Source: Mucilaginibacter conchicola (GTDB lineage Bacteria > Bacteroidota > Bacteroidia > Sphingobacteriales > Sphingobacteriaceae). Taken from it: a stretch of 64,000 nucleotides of DNA. The stretch lies in the NCBI RefSeq assembly GCF_003432115.1, contig NZ_QWDC01000001.1, positions 620,001 to 684,000 of the forward strand, given 5' to 3'. Every line of letters starts with the position of its first letter. Positions within the stretch are counted from its first letter, which is position 1. Made by a program: the position numbers and the translations under genes. The notes under the pieces are model-generated. The model was not told the origin of the DNA. It worked only from the letters and a program-made list of their open reading frames with translations, and ran no database searches. Positions 34,738 through 42,977 of the stretch are shown here, piece after piece.

Positions 34738-35301
34738 CTAAATACCTTCCCAACGGTAGCTGTCATTCTCGAGGCCTATCAGATCTATAACGCGGTTTAC
34801 TACCGTCATGGCCAGTTCTTCGATAGTTTGGGGCTTGCTGTAGTACGATGGGATGGCGGGGCAGATAATGCCACCGGCTTCGGTAACGGTAGCCATGTTG
34901 CGGATATGAATAAGATTTAAAGGCGTATCGCGGGCCACCAGGATGAGTTTGCGGCGTTCTTTAAGGATAACATCAGCAGCGCGGGTGATCAGGTCATCAG
35001 ACACGCCCGAGGCTATACGGCCCATAGTACCCATTGAGCAAGGCACTACAACCATGGTATCAAACTTCGCCGAGCCCGATGCAAAGGGCGCCATAAAATC
35101 TTTTTTAGCGTAGTATTTAAAAGGATAGTTGCCATGCGTAGCATCATCAAGTTCAAATTCCCAAACCTGTTTGGCGTTATCACTCATCACAATACCCACT
35201 TCGGCTATCTGGCTTTGCAGTTGCTGCAATTTATCAAGCAATAATTTGGCATATATCGACCCGCTTGCACCGGTAACCGCTACTACAATTTTTCTTTTCA
35301 T
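34738..35301 (-). CDS. ubiX: UbiX family flavin prenyltransferase
   Basis: The start is the ATG at 35301 (MKRKIVVAVTGASGSIYAKLL), which puts the family motif at the N-terminus; an upstream in-frame ATG at 35343 adds 14 residues unlike the family. The protein has 187 residues. VVPCSMGTMGRIASGVSDDLITRAADV and RRKLILVARDTPLNLIHIRNM are classical UbiX stretches, the latter containing phosphate and FMN contacts. UbiX makes prenylated FMN, the cofactor of UbiD-type decarboxylases. No ubiD gene is in the window. It probably acts in quinone synthesis. Confidence 0.92.
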   Translation of the reverse strand: MKRKIVVAVTGASGSIYAKLLLDKLQQLQSQIAEVGIVMSDNAKQVWEFELDDATHGNYPFKYYAKKDFMAPFASGSAKFDTMVVVPCSMGTMGRIASGVSDDLITRAADVILKERRKLILVARDTPLNLIHIRNMATVTEAGGIICPAIPSYYSKPQTIEELAMTVVNRVIDLIGLENDSYRWEGI

Positions 35302-35349
35302 GATGTTATGGGTACAAATAAACGGAAGAAAAGTTACAGGCACAAAAAA

Positions 35350-35375
35350 GGGTCGAATAACTCGTACTCGACCCT
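35350..35375 (-). terminator. Intrinsic terminator after the ppk-ppx unit
   Basis: AGGGTCGA and TCGACCCT form a perfect stem, followed by six Ts in the minus direction. A smaller hairpin (ATGCCC/GGGCAT) lies 20 bp nearer the ppx stop. Confidence 0.8.
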
Positions 35376-35465
35376 ACATCTACCTATGAAAAACATGCCC
35401 TTTGAGTGGGCATTACAAATGTAATAACTGTTTTAAACATTTAAAAATAATTTGTTAAAATTATT

Positions 35466-36353
35466 TTAACTAACTGTAGAATTATTTTTCTCTATCAGCG
35501 TTTGTATAATTCCGTCCACCATACCAACAGTTGGCACATATATAGTTTTGATGTTAGCGCACTTAAGCACAGTAAGATAAATCTCGCAAGCCGGGATAAT
35601 AACATCAGCCCTGTCGTGATTTAGTCCGAGTACATTGATACGGTCTTTCAGCGAGAAAGAGTTCAGGTAATTGTACAGCGCACGCAGTTTTACGTAACTC
35701 ATCGGCACGCCGTCTTTTTCTTGCGATAACCGGTACAATTTATTGATGTTTCCACCGGTACCGATACCGTAAATATTTTTGTAGGTACGGGTATGTTCGC
35801 GGATAAAATCTTTCATCTCGTTCCAGGTCTCGTCCCTGTCCTGATTGTCCAGGATACGAATGGTACCCAGGTTAAATGATTGTGATGCCACCAACTCGCC
35901 ATTGCTGAACAATGATAACTCGGTGCTACCACCACCAACGTCTATGTACAGGTAATTTTTCGTTTTATCGATATTGATCTCGGCGTGGCTTGCGTAGATG
36001 ATCTTCGCTTCTGCTTCGCCGTGTACTATTTGAAGGTCGATATTGGCCGCATCCTTTATTTTTTGAACTACCTCTGCCCCGTTCTGTGCTTCGCGCATGG
36101 CAGATGTACCGCAGGCCATATAATCGGTAACGCGGTACACATCCATCAGGTTGCGGAACGCCACCATAGATTTTACCAGGTCGTCCGTTTTCCTTTCAGA
36201 TAGGTTCTTAGCCAGGAAAGCATCGTCGCCCAAACGTACGGGCACACGAATAAGTGTATTCTTTTTAAACGATATTGAACCGTTATTTTCTATTATCTCG
36301 GCTATCAGTAACCTTACTGCATTAGACCCAACATCAATTGCTGCGTATCTCAA
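35466..36353 (-). CDS. ppx: Exopolyphosphatase, Ppx/GppA family
   Basis: A 295-residue ASKHA-fold phosphatase. The phosphate-binding motifs are AAIDVGSNAVRLLIAEI at the N-terminus and YLYIDVGGGSTELSLF around residue 135; CGTSAMREAQN and GIGTGGNINKLYR are further family sites. It lacks the C-terminal HD-type domains of long Ppx proteins, a typical short form. It hydrolyses polyphosphate or pppGpp. The gene overlaps the ppk1 stop by four bases, so kinase and phosphatase are translationally coupled, which fits opposing control of polyphosphate. Confidence 0.9.
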   Translation of the reverse strand: MRYAAIDVGSNAVRLLIAEIIENNGSISFKKNTLIRVPVRLGDDAFLAKNLSERKTDDLVKSMVAFRNLMDVYRVTDYMACGTSAMREAQNGAEVVQKIKDAANIDLQIVHGEAEAKIIYASHAEINIDKTKNYLYIDVGGGSTELSLFSNGELVASQSFNLGTIRILDNQDRDETWNEMKDFIREHTRTYKNIYGIGTGGNINKLYRLSQEKDGVPMSYVKLRALYNYLNSFSLKDRINVLGLNHDRADVIIPACEIYLTVLKCANIKTIYVPTVGMVDGIIQTLIEKNNSTVS

Positions 36354-38404
36354 TTTGTTAAATTTTTATTCTTTAGATAGGTGTAAATATCAATTTGGGC
36401 GCGGGTTAACACCTCTGCCTGTGTTTTATGGTAGCGGTTAATGTTGTTACCTGTTATATCACGCGCCTTAGTATTATCGCTCAGTTGTATATCGATTATA
36501 TCGCGGATCTCTTTGCGCAGATCATCATCCAACACAGGGAAACCTACTTCAACACGGTTTTCGATATTACGCGTCATAAAATCGGCACTGGTGAGGTAAA
36601 TTAACTCTTTGCCGCCATTGCCGTAAATATGTACACGGGCATGCTCAAGGTATTTATCTACAATACTTATCACCTCAATATTTTCGCTGAAGCCTTTTAT
36701 GCCCGGAATTAAGCAACACATACCGCGTACAATGATCCTGATCTTTACACCGGCGTTACTGGCCTGGTAAAGTTTGTTGATCATCTGCTCATCGGCAAGG
36801 CTGTTCATTTTCAATATCATATAGGCCCGTTTACCGGTTTTGGCTATCCTCATTTCATTATCAATGAGTTTATAAATAGCCGGGCGAGAATCAATCGGCG
36901 ATACGATCAAGGTTTTCAATCCTTTTGGTAATACGCCGCGACTTAGCGCGCGGAAAATAGCCACCAGATCTGTAGTTATCTTTTTATTAGCCGTTAGTAT
37001 GCTGTGGTCGGCATAAATGGATGCCGTTTTTTCGTTAAAGTTACCGGTTGATAAACATGCGTAGTGCATTGGCTTGCCTTTCTCCATACGGGTTACAAGG
37101 CAAATTTTAGAGTGCACTTTGTAGCCATCAATACCATACAGCACGGTTACGCCTTCTTCTTCCAGTTTGTTGCTCCAGTAAATATTGTTCTGCTCATCAA
37201 AACGGGCACGCAACTCAACCAAACAGGTTACCTTTTTGCCATTTTTAGCAGCATTTATCAGCGCGTGGATGATCTTCGAGTTCTCGGCCAAACGATACAC
37301 AGTTATACTGATCTCGCGTACTTTTGGATCGATAGCAGCCTCGCGCAGGAAGTGGATGACATAATCAAACGACTGGTATGGCGTACTGATGAGGTAATCT
37401 TTCTTAGCGATAAGCCCCATCAAACTTTTACCGAATGATAAGCTATCCACCGGCAGCGCCTGATTCTTTTTATATTCCAGATCGGGCCTGCCGATGTTTG
37501 GAAACGAGATGAAATTTTTGAAGTTGTGATAACGGTTGCCGGGGATAAGGCTTGATTTCTCGAGCTTCATTTTTTTGAGAAGATAACCCACCATATCTGG
37601 TGGCATCTCGCTATCATAAAGCAAACGCATGGGTTTACCTTTACGGCGCTTTTGCAGGCTTTTTGATAGCGCATCGATAAATTTCTCGCTTACTTCTTTA
37701 TCCAGGTCAAGCTCGGCATCGCGGGTTAACTGCAAAGAGTAAGCCTCGATAGAATCATGTTCAAAAATAAAGAAGATATCCTCTAAACTGTAGCGAATAA
37801 TATCATCCAACAGGATAATGAACTTCAGATTATTGGTCTCCGGTAGTACCAGGAAACGAGAAAGGTTATCCGGAAACTCGATCAGCGCAAATCTCGATTT
37901 TTTATTTTTTGTAAGCCTCACGAAGAAATAAATAGCACGGTCGCGCAGCTCGGGCATCGGCAACTCATCATCCAGCATGATGGGCACCAGTGTCGACAAA
38001 AGCTTCTCACGGAAAAAGCCTTTCACGAACTCGCCGCGGGTTACGTTCAGCTGTTTATCGTTCAGCAAAAAGATTTTTTCTTCGGCCAGTTGCTTAACTA
38101 TGATATTCTCGTACAGGTTGTTAAACTTTTTTTCCTGCTTAACAACTATATTCTTTATCTGGCTGAGTAACTTCTTGGGATTGTAGCCCAATATTTCTTT
38201 TGAACGCTCGTTTAAATTAGCCAAACGGGTTAAGGTAGCTACCCGTACGCGGTAAAACTCATCGAGGTTTGATGAGAAAATAGCCAGAAATTTAATGCGC
38301 TCAATAAGCGGAACAGTAGGGTCGGCAGCTTCCTGCAGTACCCTGTCATTAAAATACAACCAGCTTATTTCCCTGTTTATTAACGGAGCGTTCTTGATAT
38401 CCAT
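36350..38404 (-). CDS. ppk1: Polyphosphate kinase 1
   Basis: A 684-residue protein with the four PPK1 parts: N-terminal helical domain (LINREISWLYFNDRVLQEA), head domain, and two phospholipase-D-like catalytic domains. The phospho-accepting His is in YKVHSKICLVTR, and the second site is the LEHARVHIYGNG stretch. AENSKIIHALINAAKNGKKVTCLVELRARFDE is the best-conserved part. It makes polyphosphate from ATP and, with Ppx, forms a two-gene unit ending at the terminator near 35360. The length is normal. Confidence 0.96.
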   Translation of the reverse strand: MDIKNAPLINREISWLYFNDRVLQEAADPTVPLIERIKFLAIFSSNLDEFYRVRVATLTRLANLNERSKEILGYNPKKLLSQIKNIVVKQEKKFNNLYENIIVKQLAEEKIFLLNDKQLNVTRGEFVKGFFREKLLSTLVPIMLDDELPMPELRDRAIYFFVRLTKNKKSRFALIEFPDNLSRFLVLPETNNLKFIILLDDIIRYSLEDIFFIFEHDSIEAYSLQLTRDAELDLDKEVSEKFIDALSKSLQKRRKGKPMRLLYDSEMPPDMVGYLLKKMKLEKSSLIPGNRYHNFKNFISFPNIGRPDLEYKKNQALPVDSLSFGKSLMGLIAKKDYLISTPYQSFDYVIHFLREAAIDPKVREISITVYRLAENSKIIHALINAAKNGKKVTCLVELRARFDEQNNIYWSNKLEEEGVTVLYGIDGYKVHSKICLVTRMEKGKPMHYACLSTGNFNEKTASIYADHSILTANKKITTDLVAIFRALSRGVLPKGLKTLIVSPIDSRPAIYKLIDNEMRIAKTGKRAYMILKMNSLADEQMINKLYQASNAGVKIRIIVRGMCCLIPGIKGFSENIEVISIVDKYLEHARVHIYGNGGKELIYLTSADFMTRNIENRVEVGFPVLDDDLRKEIRDIIDIQLSDNTKARDITGNNINRYHKTQAEVLTRAQIDIYTYLKNKNLTN

Positions 38405-38520
38405 AAGGCTATACCTGCAAAACTGTAGATTTATTTGTTAATTTAATATTAACTAATCAGCACTATGATGTGTTTTGTTTATGCAGTAGCACAAAATAGT
38501 GATACGCTTATTAAAAACCT

Positions 38521-38528
38521 TACCTTTG
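38521..38528 (+). promoter_or_regulatory. -7 box of the yajQ gene (TACCTTTG)
   Basis: TACCTTTG is an exact TAnnTTTG match, 26 bp before the ATG at 38555. No clear TTTG is at the -33 distance. Confidence 0.5.
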
Positions 38529-38554
38529 TACTGTATTTACAAAACCACTACACT

Positions 38555-39046
38555 ATGCCTTCATTTGATATTGTAAGCAAAATTGACGGACAAACCCTTG
38601 ATAACGCCATTAATGTTGCCAAAAAAGAAATACTTAACCGTTACGATTTTAACGACTCAAAAAGCACAGTTGAGTTGGATAAAAAAACTAACGTAATAAC
38701 TGTAGTTACCGAGAACGATATGCGCCTGAAAGCCATTGAGGACAGCATTATCAGCCGGATGATGAAACAAAATCTTGACCCTAAAGCACTTGATTTCGGC
38801 GATGAGCAATCTGCATCGGGCAATATGATCCGCAAAGAGATCAAGATAAAAGAAGGCCTGGATAAAGAAGCTGCTAAAAAGGTTGTTAAAAAGATTAAAG
38901 ACAGCGGCCTTAAAGTACAAGCCTCTATCATGGACGACCAGGTACGCGTAACCGCTAAAAAGATCGACGATCTGCAGGCGGTCATCAGCCTTTGCCGCGG
39001 CGAAGATTTTGGCCAGCCGCTACAATACATCAACATGAGGAACTAA
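38555..39046 (+). CDS. YajQ family nucleotide-binding protein
   Basis: The start is the ATG at 38555 (MPSFDIVSKIDGQTLDNAIN), which matches the family N-terminus exactly and gives 163 residues; a longer upstream frame would include the promoter. Typical YajQ segments are EILNRYDFNDSKSTVELD, IISRMMKQNLDPKALDFG and VKKIKDSGLKVQASIMDDQVRVT. Two RNP-like domains are expected. Family members bind nucleotides, and one was reported to bind cyclic di-GMP. It stands alone, with a terminator overlapping its stop. Confidence 0.93.
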   Translation: MPSFDIVSKIDGQTLDNAINVAKKEILNRYDFNDSKSTVELDKKTNVITVVTENDMRLKAIEDSIISRMMKQNLDPKALDFGDEQSASGNMIRKEIKIKEGLDKEAAKKVVKKIKDSGLKVQASIMDDQVRVTAKKIDDLQAVISLCRGEDFGQPLQYINMRN

Positions 39047-39066
39047 CGGTTCCTCATGTTTTTTAT
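39032..39066 (+). terminator. Intrinsic terminator overlapping the yajQ stop
   Basis: AACATGAGGAAC and GGTTCCTCATGTT form a 12-bp stem followed by six Ts. The stop codon lies in the loop, so the last codons of yajQ are in the left arm. Confidence 0.85.
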
Positions 39067-39069
39067 AAG

Positions 39070-39786
39070 CTATTTTAAGTCGATTGGGCGCCCTTGCTCG
39101 TCCATCGCCTTAAATACAACCTTATTGTTGTTATCTACATAAAGGTAAATACGAGGTTTGCCGTTCTTGTCTTTTATAAACAAGCCGACCTCATTATCGC
39201 TGTTCTTGCCTACAAACATCCTGTCCTGCCCTACTAAGCCTTGTTTTTGCCAGTCTGCAACACCGGCTTTTAAAGCAGCCTCATTATTCAGTTTCTTTAG
39301 TGAGTCAAATTTAGTCAGCAACTGGCCAGCGCTGAAATTCTCCGGCCTGTCCCAAAATTTCAAGCCGTAGCTTCTGATAGATTTGCCGTTCTCGGTATTA
39401 TCATTGTATTGCAGCTGCATGATCTGGTCGTTGCGGTATTTATCTATCGAGATAGCAAAACCTGCTTCTTTCCTGGTGCCATCGTACACAAGGCCGCCGC
39501 ATTCGTCGCCATCGGTATTAAAAAATATCATGCCCGGTTCACGCTGGCGTTTGGGGAGTGTTTTACCATCGATTATGCCAGGATGCTGACGCTCGCTGTT
39601 ACTGATCACCATGCGTAGTTTGCCGGTTTTCTCTACAATATTTATGCGTTCCACATCTATCTCTTTAAACTTAGCATTGCCGGCCACATAAGTAAAGCCA
39701 AAGAACAATCCGGCCAGCACTACCAAAGTTAATACCGCCGAGTACACCTTCAGGATCTTTACCTGTTTCAATAATTCCTTTTCCAT
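39070..39786 (-). CDS. Hypothetical protein with one N-terminal membrane helix
   Basis: A 238-residue protein whose function I do not recognise. One membrane helix is at about residues 14-34 (YSAVLTLVVLAGLFFGFTYVAG), preceded by a positive cytoplasmic end, so the rest is probably outside. The external part has beta-rich stretches with Asp/Gly turns (MIFFNTDGDECGGLVYDG, NEVGLFIKDKNGKPRIYLYVDNNN) that could be a small beta-sandwich. Similar hypothetical proteins occur in other Bacteroidota. It is a single-gene unit converging with yajQ. Confidence 0.75.
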   Translation of the reverse strand: MEKELLKQVKILKVYSAVLTLVVLAGLFFGFTYVAGNAKFKEIDVERINIVEKTGKLRMVISNSERQHPGIIDGKTLPKRQREPGMIFFNTDGDECGGLVYDGTRKEAGFAISIDKYRNDQIMQLQYNDNTENGKSIRSYGLKFWDRPENFSAGQLLTKFDSLKKLNNEAALKAGVADWQKQGLVGQDRMFVGKNSDNEVGLFIKDKNGKPRIYLYVDNNNKVVFKAMDEQGRPIDLK

Positions 39787-39833
39787 AACATAGATGTTTT
39801 GTTAAGCGATATTACCAAATAGCCCTTAAATAA

Positions 39834-39862
39834 AAAAGACCGGCCCATTGCGGGACGGCCTT
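39834..39862 (-). terminator. Intrinsic terminator after the Hsp20 gene
   Basis: AAGGCCGTCCC and GGGCCGGTCTT arms, with two wobble or mismatched pairs, form a hairpin followed by TTTTTT in the minus direction, about 40 bp after the Hsp20 stop. Confidence 0.75.
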
Positions 39863-39902
39863 CAACTAAACCAACTTTCTATGAAAACAAATTCTTATAT
39901 GC

Positions 39903-40328
39903 TTATTTTACAGCTATTTCTCTTGATTGATATTTAGCGTCCTCTCTTTTAGCAACGGTCAGTTTCAGGATACCGTAGGTGTAATCAGCTTCAATTTTTG
40001 AGTAGTCAACAGTTTCAGGCAAGGTGAATGATCTTACGAATGAGTTGTAGCTGTATTCGCGTTTGCTGTATTTTTTGGTTTCGCTGTTGTTTTCAGCTTT
40101 TTTCTCTGCCGATACAGAAAGGATGTTTTTATCCAGGCTGATCTTGAAATCTTCTTTCTTTAAGCCCGGGGCAGCTAACTCGATGTGGAACTCATTATCG
40201 TTCTCTGCAATGTTTACGGCAGGTACGCGGCTTACCAAACGGTCGGCAATAAATGAATCGTTAACTAATGATTCGAAAGCGTCAGCGAAATTATTTTTTA
40301 GTCCGTTGTTGAATTTTACTAAAGTCAT
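39903..40328 (-). CDS. Hsp20/alpha-crystallin small heat shock protein
   Basis: A 141-residue protein with the alpha-crystallin domain from about residue 38: VNIAENDNEFHIELAAPGLKKEDFKISLDKNILSVSAEKK. Its end carries YGILKLTVAK, the conserved A/G-x-L-n-G-x-L-like region, and the short C-terminus ends in an IAV anchor of the IxI kind. It is a holdase chaperone that forms large oligomers. It has a strong Shine-Dalgarno AAGGAG, rare among its neighbours, and a sigma-54-like promoter candidate, both described separately. A terminator follows. Confidence 0.95.
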   Translation of the reverse strand: MTLVKFNNGLKNNFADAFESLVNDSFIADRLVSRVPAVNIAENDNEFHIELAAPGLKKEDFKISLDKNILSVSAEKKAENNSETKKYSKREYSYNSFVRSFTLPETVDYSKIEADYTYGILKLTVAKREDAKYQSREIAVK

Positions 40329-40338
40329 GGTTTTATAT

Positions 40339-40344
40339 CTCCTT
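40339..40344 (-). promoter_or_regulatory. Strong Shine-Dalgarno of the Hsp20 gene
   Basis: AAGGAG stands 10 bases before the Hsp20 ATG on the minus strand. Most starts in this window have only A/T-rich upstream sequence, as expected in Bacteroidota, so this site is an exception and may give high translation. Confidence 0.65.
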
Positions 40345-40375
40345 AAAATTTTGTTTTATTAACTTCGTTAGCATT

Positions 40376-40394
40376 AAGTCAACTGTTATACCAA
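40376..40394 (-). promoter_or_regulatory. Possible sigma-54-like promoter of the Hsp20 gene
   Basis: The minus strand reads TTGGTATAACAGTTGAC. TGG and TTG have the exact spacing of a -24/-12 sigma-54 site, but the consensus C residues at three positions are missing. It would give a leader of about 40 nt. This is a weak candidate. Confidence 0.25.
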
Positions 40395-40465
40395 CGGCTG
40401 CTTTGCAGATATTAGCAGACAAAAAGTCAGATAAACCTATTTTCATACAGACAAAATGTCTTTTT

Positions 40466-40912
40466 ATGGCTGAAAAACTATCAGATTACAGATATAAGAC
40501 CCCTATCACTATCCGTTTTTCGGATATTGATGCGGTAGGTCACGTAAACAATGCGGTGTACCTAACCTATTTTGAACTGGCGCGTATCAATTACTGGAAA
40601 GAAGTTGCGGGATGGAATATAAGAAACCATGGCATTGTGATAGGCAAATCGGAGATCAATTACTTAAAGCCGGTCACCATTGATGATAGCCTTACCTGCT
40701 ACGTGCGCGTAGTGCGCATAGGCAACAGCAGCTTTGATGTGATGCATGTGCTGGTAAAACAAACCGATAAAGGCGAAGAGATATGCACCACCTGCAAAAC
40801 GGTATGCATCAGTTATGATTATAAAGCAGCAAAATCAGTCCCTATCCCTACTGAGGGCCGGCAAAGGATGATTGATTATGATGAACCGAGATTGATCTTG
40901 AATACGAACTGA
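40466..40912 (+). CDS. Acyl-CoA thioesterase, 4HBT (YbgC/FadM-like)
   Basis: I take the ATG at 40466 (MAEKLSDYRYKTPITIRFSD), giving 148 residues; the frame is open upstream only through a TTG. The hot-dog fold active-site motif is FSDIDAVGHVNNAVYLTYFELARINYW, where the Asp and the HVNNA turn are catalytic in 4HBT enzymes. It hydrolyses acyl-CoA thioesters in the cytoplasm. It diverges from Hsp20 and is followed by a 92-bp palindromic repeat. No operon partner is present. Confidence 0.9.
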   Translation: MAEKLSDYRYKTPITIRFSDIDAVGHVNNAVYLTYFELARINYWKEVAGWNIRNHGIVIGKSEINYLKPVTIDDSLTCYVRVVRIGNSSFDVMHVLVKQTDKGEEICTTCKTVCISYDYKAAKSVPIPTEGRQRMIDYDEPRLILNTN

Positions 40913-40925
40913 TCGATAAAAACCG

Positions 40926-41017
40926 CGTCATTGCGAGGAGCGACAGCGACGTGGCAATCCCCTACTTACAGAGAGGCTCTGTAGATCAGGGATTGCCACG
41001 CTACGCTCGCAATGACG
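40926..41017. repeat. 92-bp dispersed palindromic repeat, copy 1
   Basis: CGTCATTGCGAG and CTCGCAATGACG close a long inverted repeat, with inner arms GTGGCAATCCC and GGATTGCCAC. A second copy at 50483-50573 differs at about four positions in the central part. It lies between convergent genes, so it may also end transcription. Confidence 0.85.
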
Positions 41018-41028
41018 AACGGAAATAA

Positions 41029-42429
41029 TCAATTAAATATCTTTCCCGGGTTTAATATCCCGTTAGGATCAAACACCTGCTTAATACCTTTCCAGATCAG
41101 GAAATGGGTATTGGTGTATTTTAAAGGCATATAATCTTTTTGAACCAAACCTATACCATGCTCGCCGGATAGTGTACCCCCTAACGATACGGTGAGTTCA
41201 AATATTTCGGTAATACCATCTTTCAGTTTATTATTCCAGTCCTCATCGCTCATGTCGGCTTTTACGATGTTAACGTGCAGGTTACCATCGCCCGCGTGGC
41301 CATAACAAACCGACTCGAAGCCGTATTTGGCACCTATCTCTTTTATACCTTTTATCAGCTGCGGCAAGGCTGCGCGCGGCACCACGGTATCTTCTTCTTT
41401 ATAAACCGAATTTGATTTTACCGACACCGCCATAGTACGGCGAATGCGCCATAGTTCTTCTTTCTGAGCAGATGAATCGGCAAACAGCACATCAGAACAA
41501 TTATGAGTCTCCAGTACGCCGTTGATCACTTCACAATCGCCAAAGATCACATCCTGGTTACTACCGTCAACCTCTATCAGCAGAAACGCACCAATACCGT
41601 CTTTAAGATCGAAAGCGATGCCATCATGCTCTATCACCCACTCCATCCCTTTACGCTCCATAAACTCCAATGCTGATGGGATAACACCAGCCCTGAAAAT
41701 AGCAGAGACAGCAGCACAGGCATCCTCATTCGTAGGAAATGATGCCAGCATCAAAACATCCTGTGTTGGGCGCGGGATCAGCTTGGTCACTATTTTGGTA
41801 ACGATGCCCAAAGTACCTTCAGAACCTATCATCAATTGCGTAAGGTTATAACCAGAAGCATATTTAAGCGTGTTAGCACCCGTCCATATCACCTCACCGT
41901 TTGGCAAAACTACTTCAAGGTTCAGCACATACTCGCGGATAGTGCCATATTTAACCACCCTTGGGCCGCCGCTGCAGTTGGCCACATTGCCGCCAATAAA
42001 GCAACTACCTTTACTTGCCGGGTCTACCGGATAAAGCAAGCCTTTTTCGGCAACAGCGTTCATAAACACCTCGGTGATCACGCCCGGTTCAACAGTGGCC
42101 TGCAGGTTTTGCTCATCAATATCAATGATCTTGTTAAAGCGTTCCATCGACAGCAGCAAACCGCCTTTTACCGGCAATGCGCCGCCCGCCAAACCCGTAC
42201 CTGCACCGCGTGCCGTAACGGGTATAAGGTTTTCGTTACAAAGTTTCAGCAAAGCCGAGATCTGCTCAACTGATTGTGGCTTCACTACCACCTCAGGATA
42301 GTAAACCAGGTCTTCAGTCTCATCGTGACTGTAATCTGCAACGTCATCCTTATTGGTTATAACGGCATCGTCGCCAACAATGGCTTTAATACGGGTAAGT
42401 ATATCTTCGGTGATCTTGTTAAAATCCAT
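41029..42429 (-). CDS. GlcD-type FAD-linked oxidase (glycolate/D-lactate dehydrogenase)
   Basis: A 466-residue flavoprotein of the GlcD family: PCMH-type FAD-binding domain with ARGAGTGLAGGALPVKGG around residue 76, GGNVANCSGGPRVVKYGTI around 126, and a C-terminal FAD-linked oxidase domain ending in HEHGIGL-like SGEHGIGLVQKDYMP. It oxidises a 2-hydroxy acid such as glycolate or D-lactate. GlcE and GlcF subunits are absent here, so D-lactate or D-2-hydroxyglutarate are reasonable alternatives. It lies 5 bp after folB in the same direction. Confidence 0.88.
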   Translation of the reverse strand: MDFNKITEDILTRIKAIVGDDAVITNKDDVADYSHDETEDLVYYPEVVVKPQSVEQISALLKLCNENLIPVTARGAGTGLAGGALPVKGGLLLSMERFNKIIDIDEQNLQATVEPGVITEVFMNAVAEKGLLYPVDPASKGSCFIGGNVANCSGGPRVVKYGTIREYVLNLEVVLPNGEVIWTGANTLKYASGYNLTQLMIGSEGTLGIVTKIVTKLIPRPTQDVLMLASFPTNEDACAAVSAIFRAGVIPSALEFMERKGMEWVIEHDGIAFDLKDGIGAFLLIEVDGSNQDVIFGDCEVINGVLETHNCSDVLFADSSAQKEELWRIRRTMAVSVKSNSVYKEEDTVVPRAALPQLIKGIKEIGAKYGFESVCYGHAGDGNLHVNIVKADMSDEDWNNKLKDGITEIFELTVSLGGTLSGEHGIGLVQKDYMPLKYTNTHFLIWKGIKQVFDPNGILNPGKIFN

Positions 42430-42434
42430 GGCTT

Positions 42435-42791
42435 TTATTTTTGGTAACTCAAGCTGATGATCGATTGTTTTATCGGGCTATTAAACGGTGGGTTCTGTTT
42501 CTTAATGGTAACCTCAGCCGTTTCTATAAAAGTAAAAGCTGTTTTAACACGCTCAAGAATAGCTTCGGCAGCAGTTTCGATCACCTTGCGGGTAATAGTC
42601 ATTTCCTCTTTAATAATAGTGTACAACTCCTCGTAATTAACTGTATGGTTAAGCGTATCATCAGCAAACGAACCTTTTTGCTGAAAACTTACCTGCACAT
42701 CTATCAAAAAACGGGTGCCTATCTTTTGCTCCTCGGGGTAAAAACCGTGATACGCAAAAACCTCAACGCCTTCTAAAGCTACTTTTATCAT
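42435..42791 (-). CDS. folB: Dihydroneopterin aldolase
   Basis: A 118-residue protein with the FolB pattern: VALEGVEVFAYHGFYPEEQKIG at the start, where the Tyr and the following acid are part of the active site, TVNYEELYTIIKEEM in the middle, and AEVTIKKQNPP with the catalytic Lys near the end. It converts dihydroneopterin to hydroxymethyl-dihydropterin in folate synthesis. It is the first gene of a two-gene unit with the GlcD-type oxidase 5 bp downstream, an odd partner. A long inverted repeat lies upstream. Confidence 0.92.
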   Translation of the reverse strand: MIKVALEGVEVFAYHGFYPEEQKIGTRFLIDVQVSFQQKGSFADDTLNHTVNYEELYTIIKEEMTITRKVIETAAEAILERVKTAFTFIETAEVTIKKQNPPFNSPIKQSIISLSYQK

Positions 42792-42822
42792 GCGGCCAAA
42801 AATAATGGATTATCTTGAATTT

Positions 42823-42938
42823 ACTCACCCCCGCCCCTCTCTCCTTCGGAAAGAGGGGAAACCTAATATTGAAACAATTACTCATCCTCTTTTCGCGAAG
42901 CGAAGAGAGGGTCACGCACGAAGTGCCTCGGGGTGAGT
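42823..42938. repeat. Dispersed inverted repeat (ACTCACCCC type)
   Basis: ACTCACCCCCG and GGGGTGAGT flank a 116-bp element with inner pairs CCTCTCTCC and GAGAGAGG-like stretches. It lies between folB and the divergent GCDH gene. Confidence 0.65.
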
Positions 42939-42948
42939 CCAAATTTCC

Positions 42949-42956
42949 TATATTTG
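42949..42956 (+). promoter_or_regulatory. -7 box of the glutaryl-CoA dehydrogenase gene (TATATTTG)
   Basis: TATATTTG is an exact TAnnTTTG match, 21 bp before the ATG at 42978, just after the inverted repeat. Confidence 0.55.
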
Positions 42957-42977
42957 ACATAACCTATATATACTACC

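Noticed and set aside
40329..40400. CIRCE-type heat shock operator upstream of Hsp20
   Set aside because: GTTAGC-like bases occur but no TTAGCACTC-N9-GAGTGCTAA pair is present.
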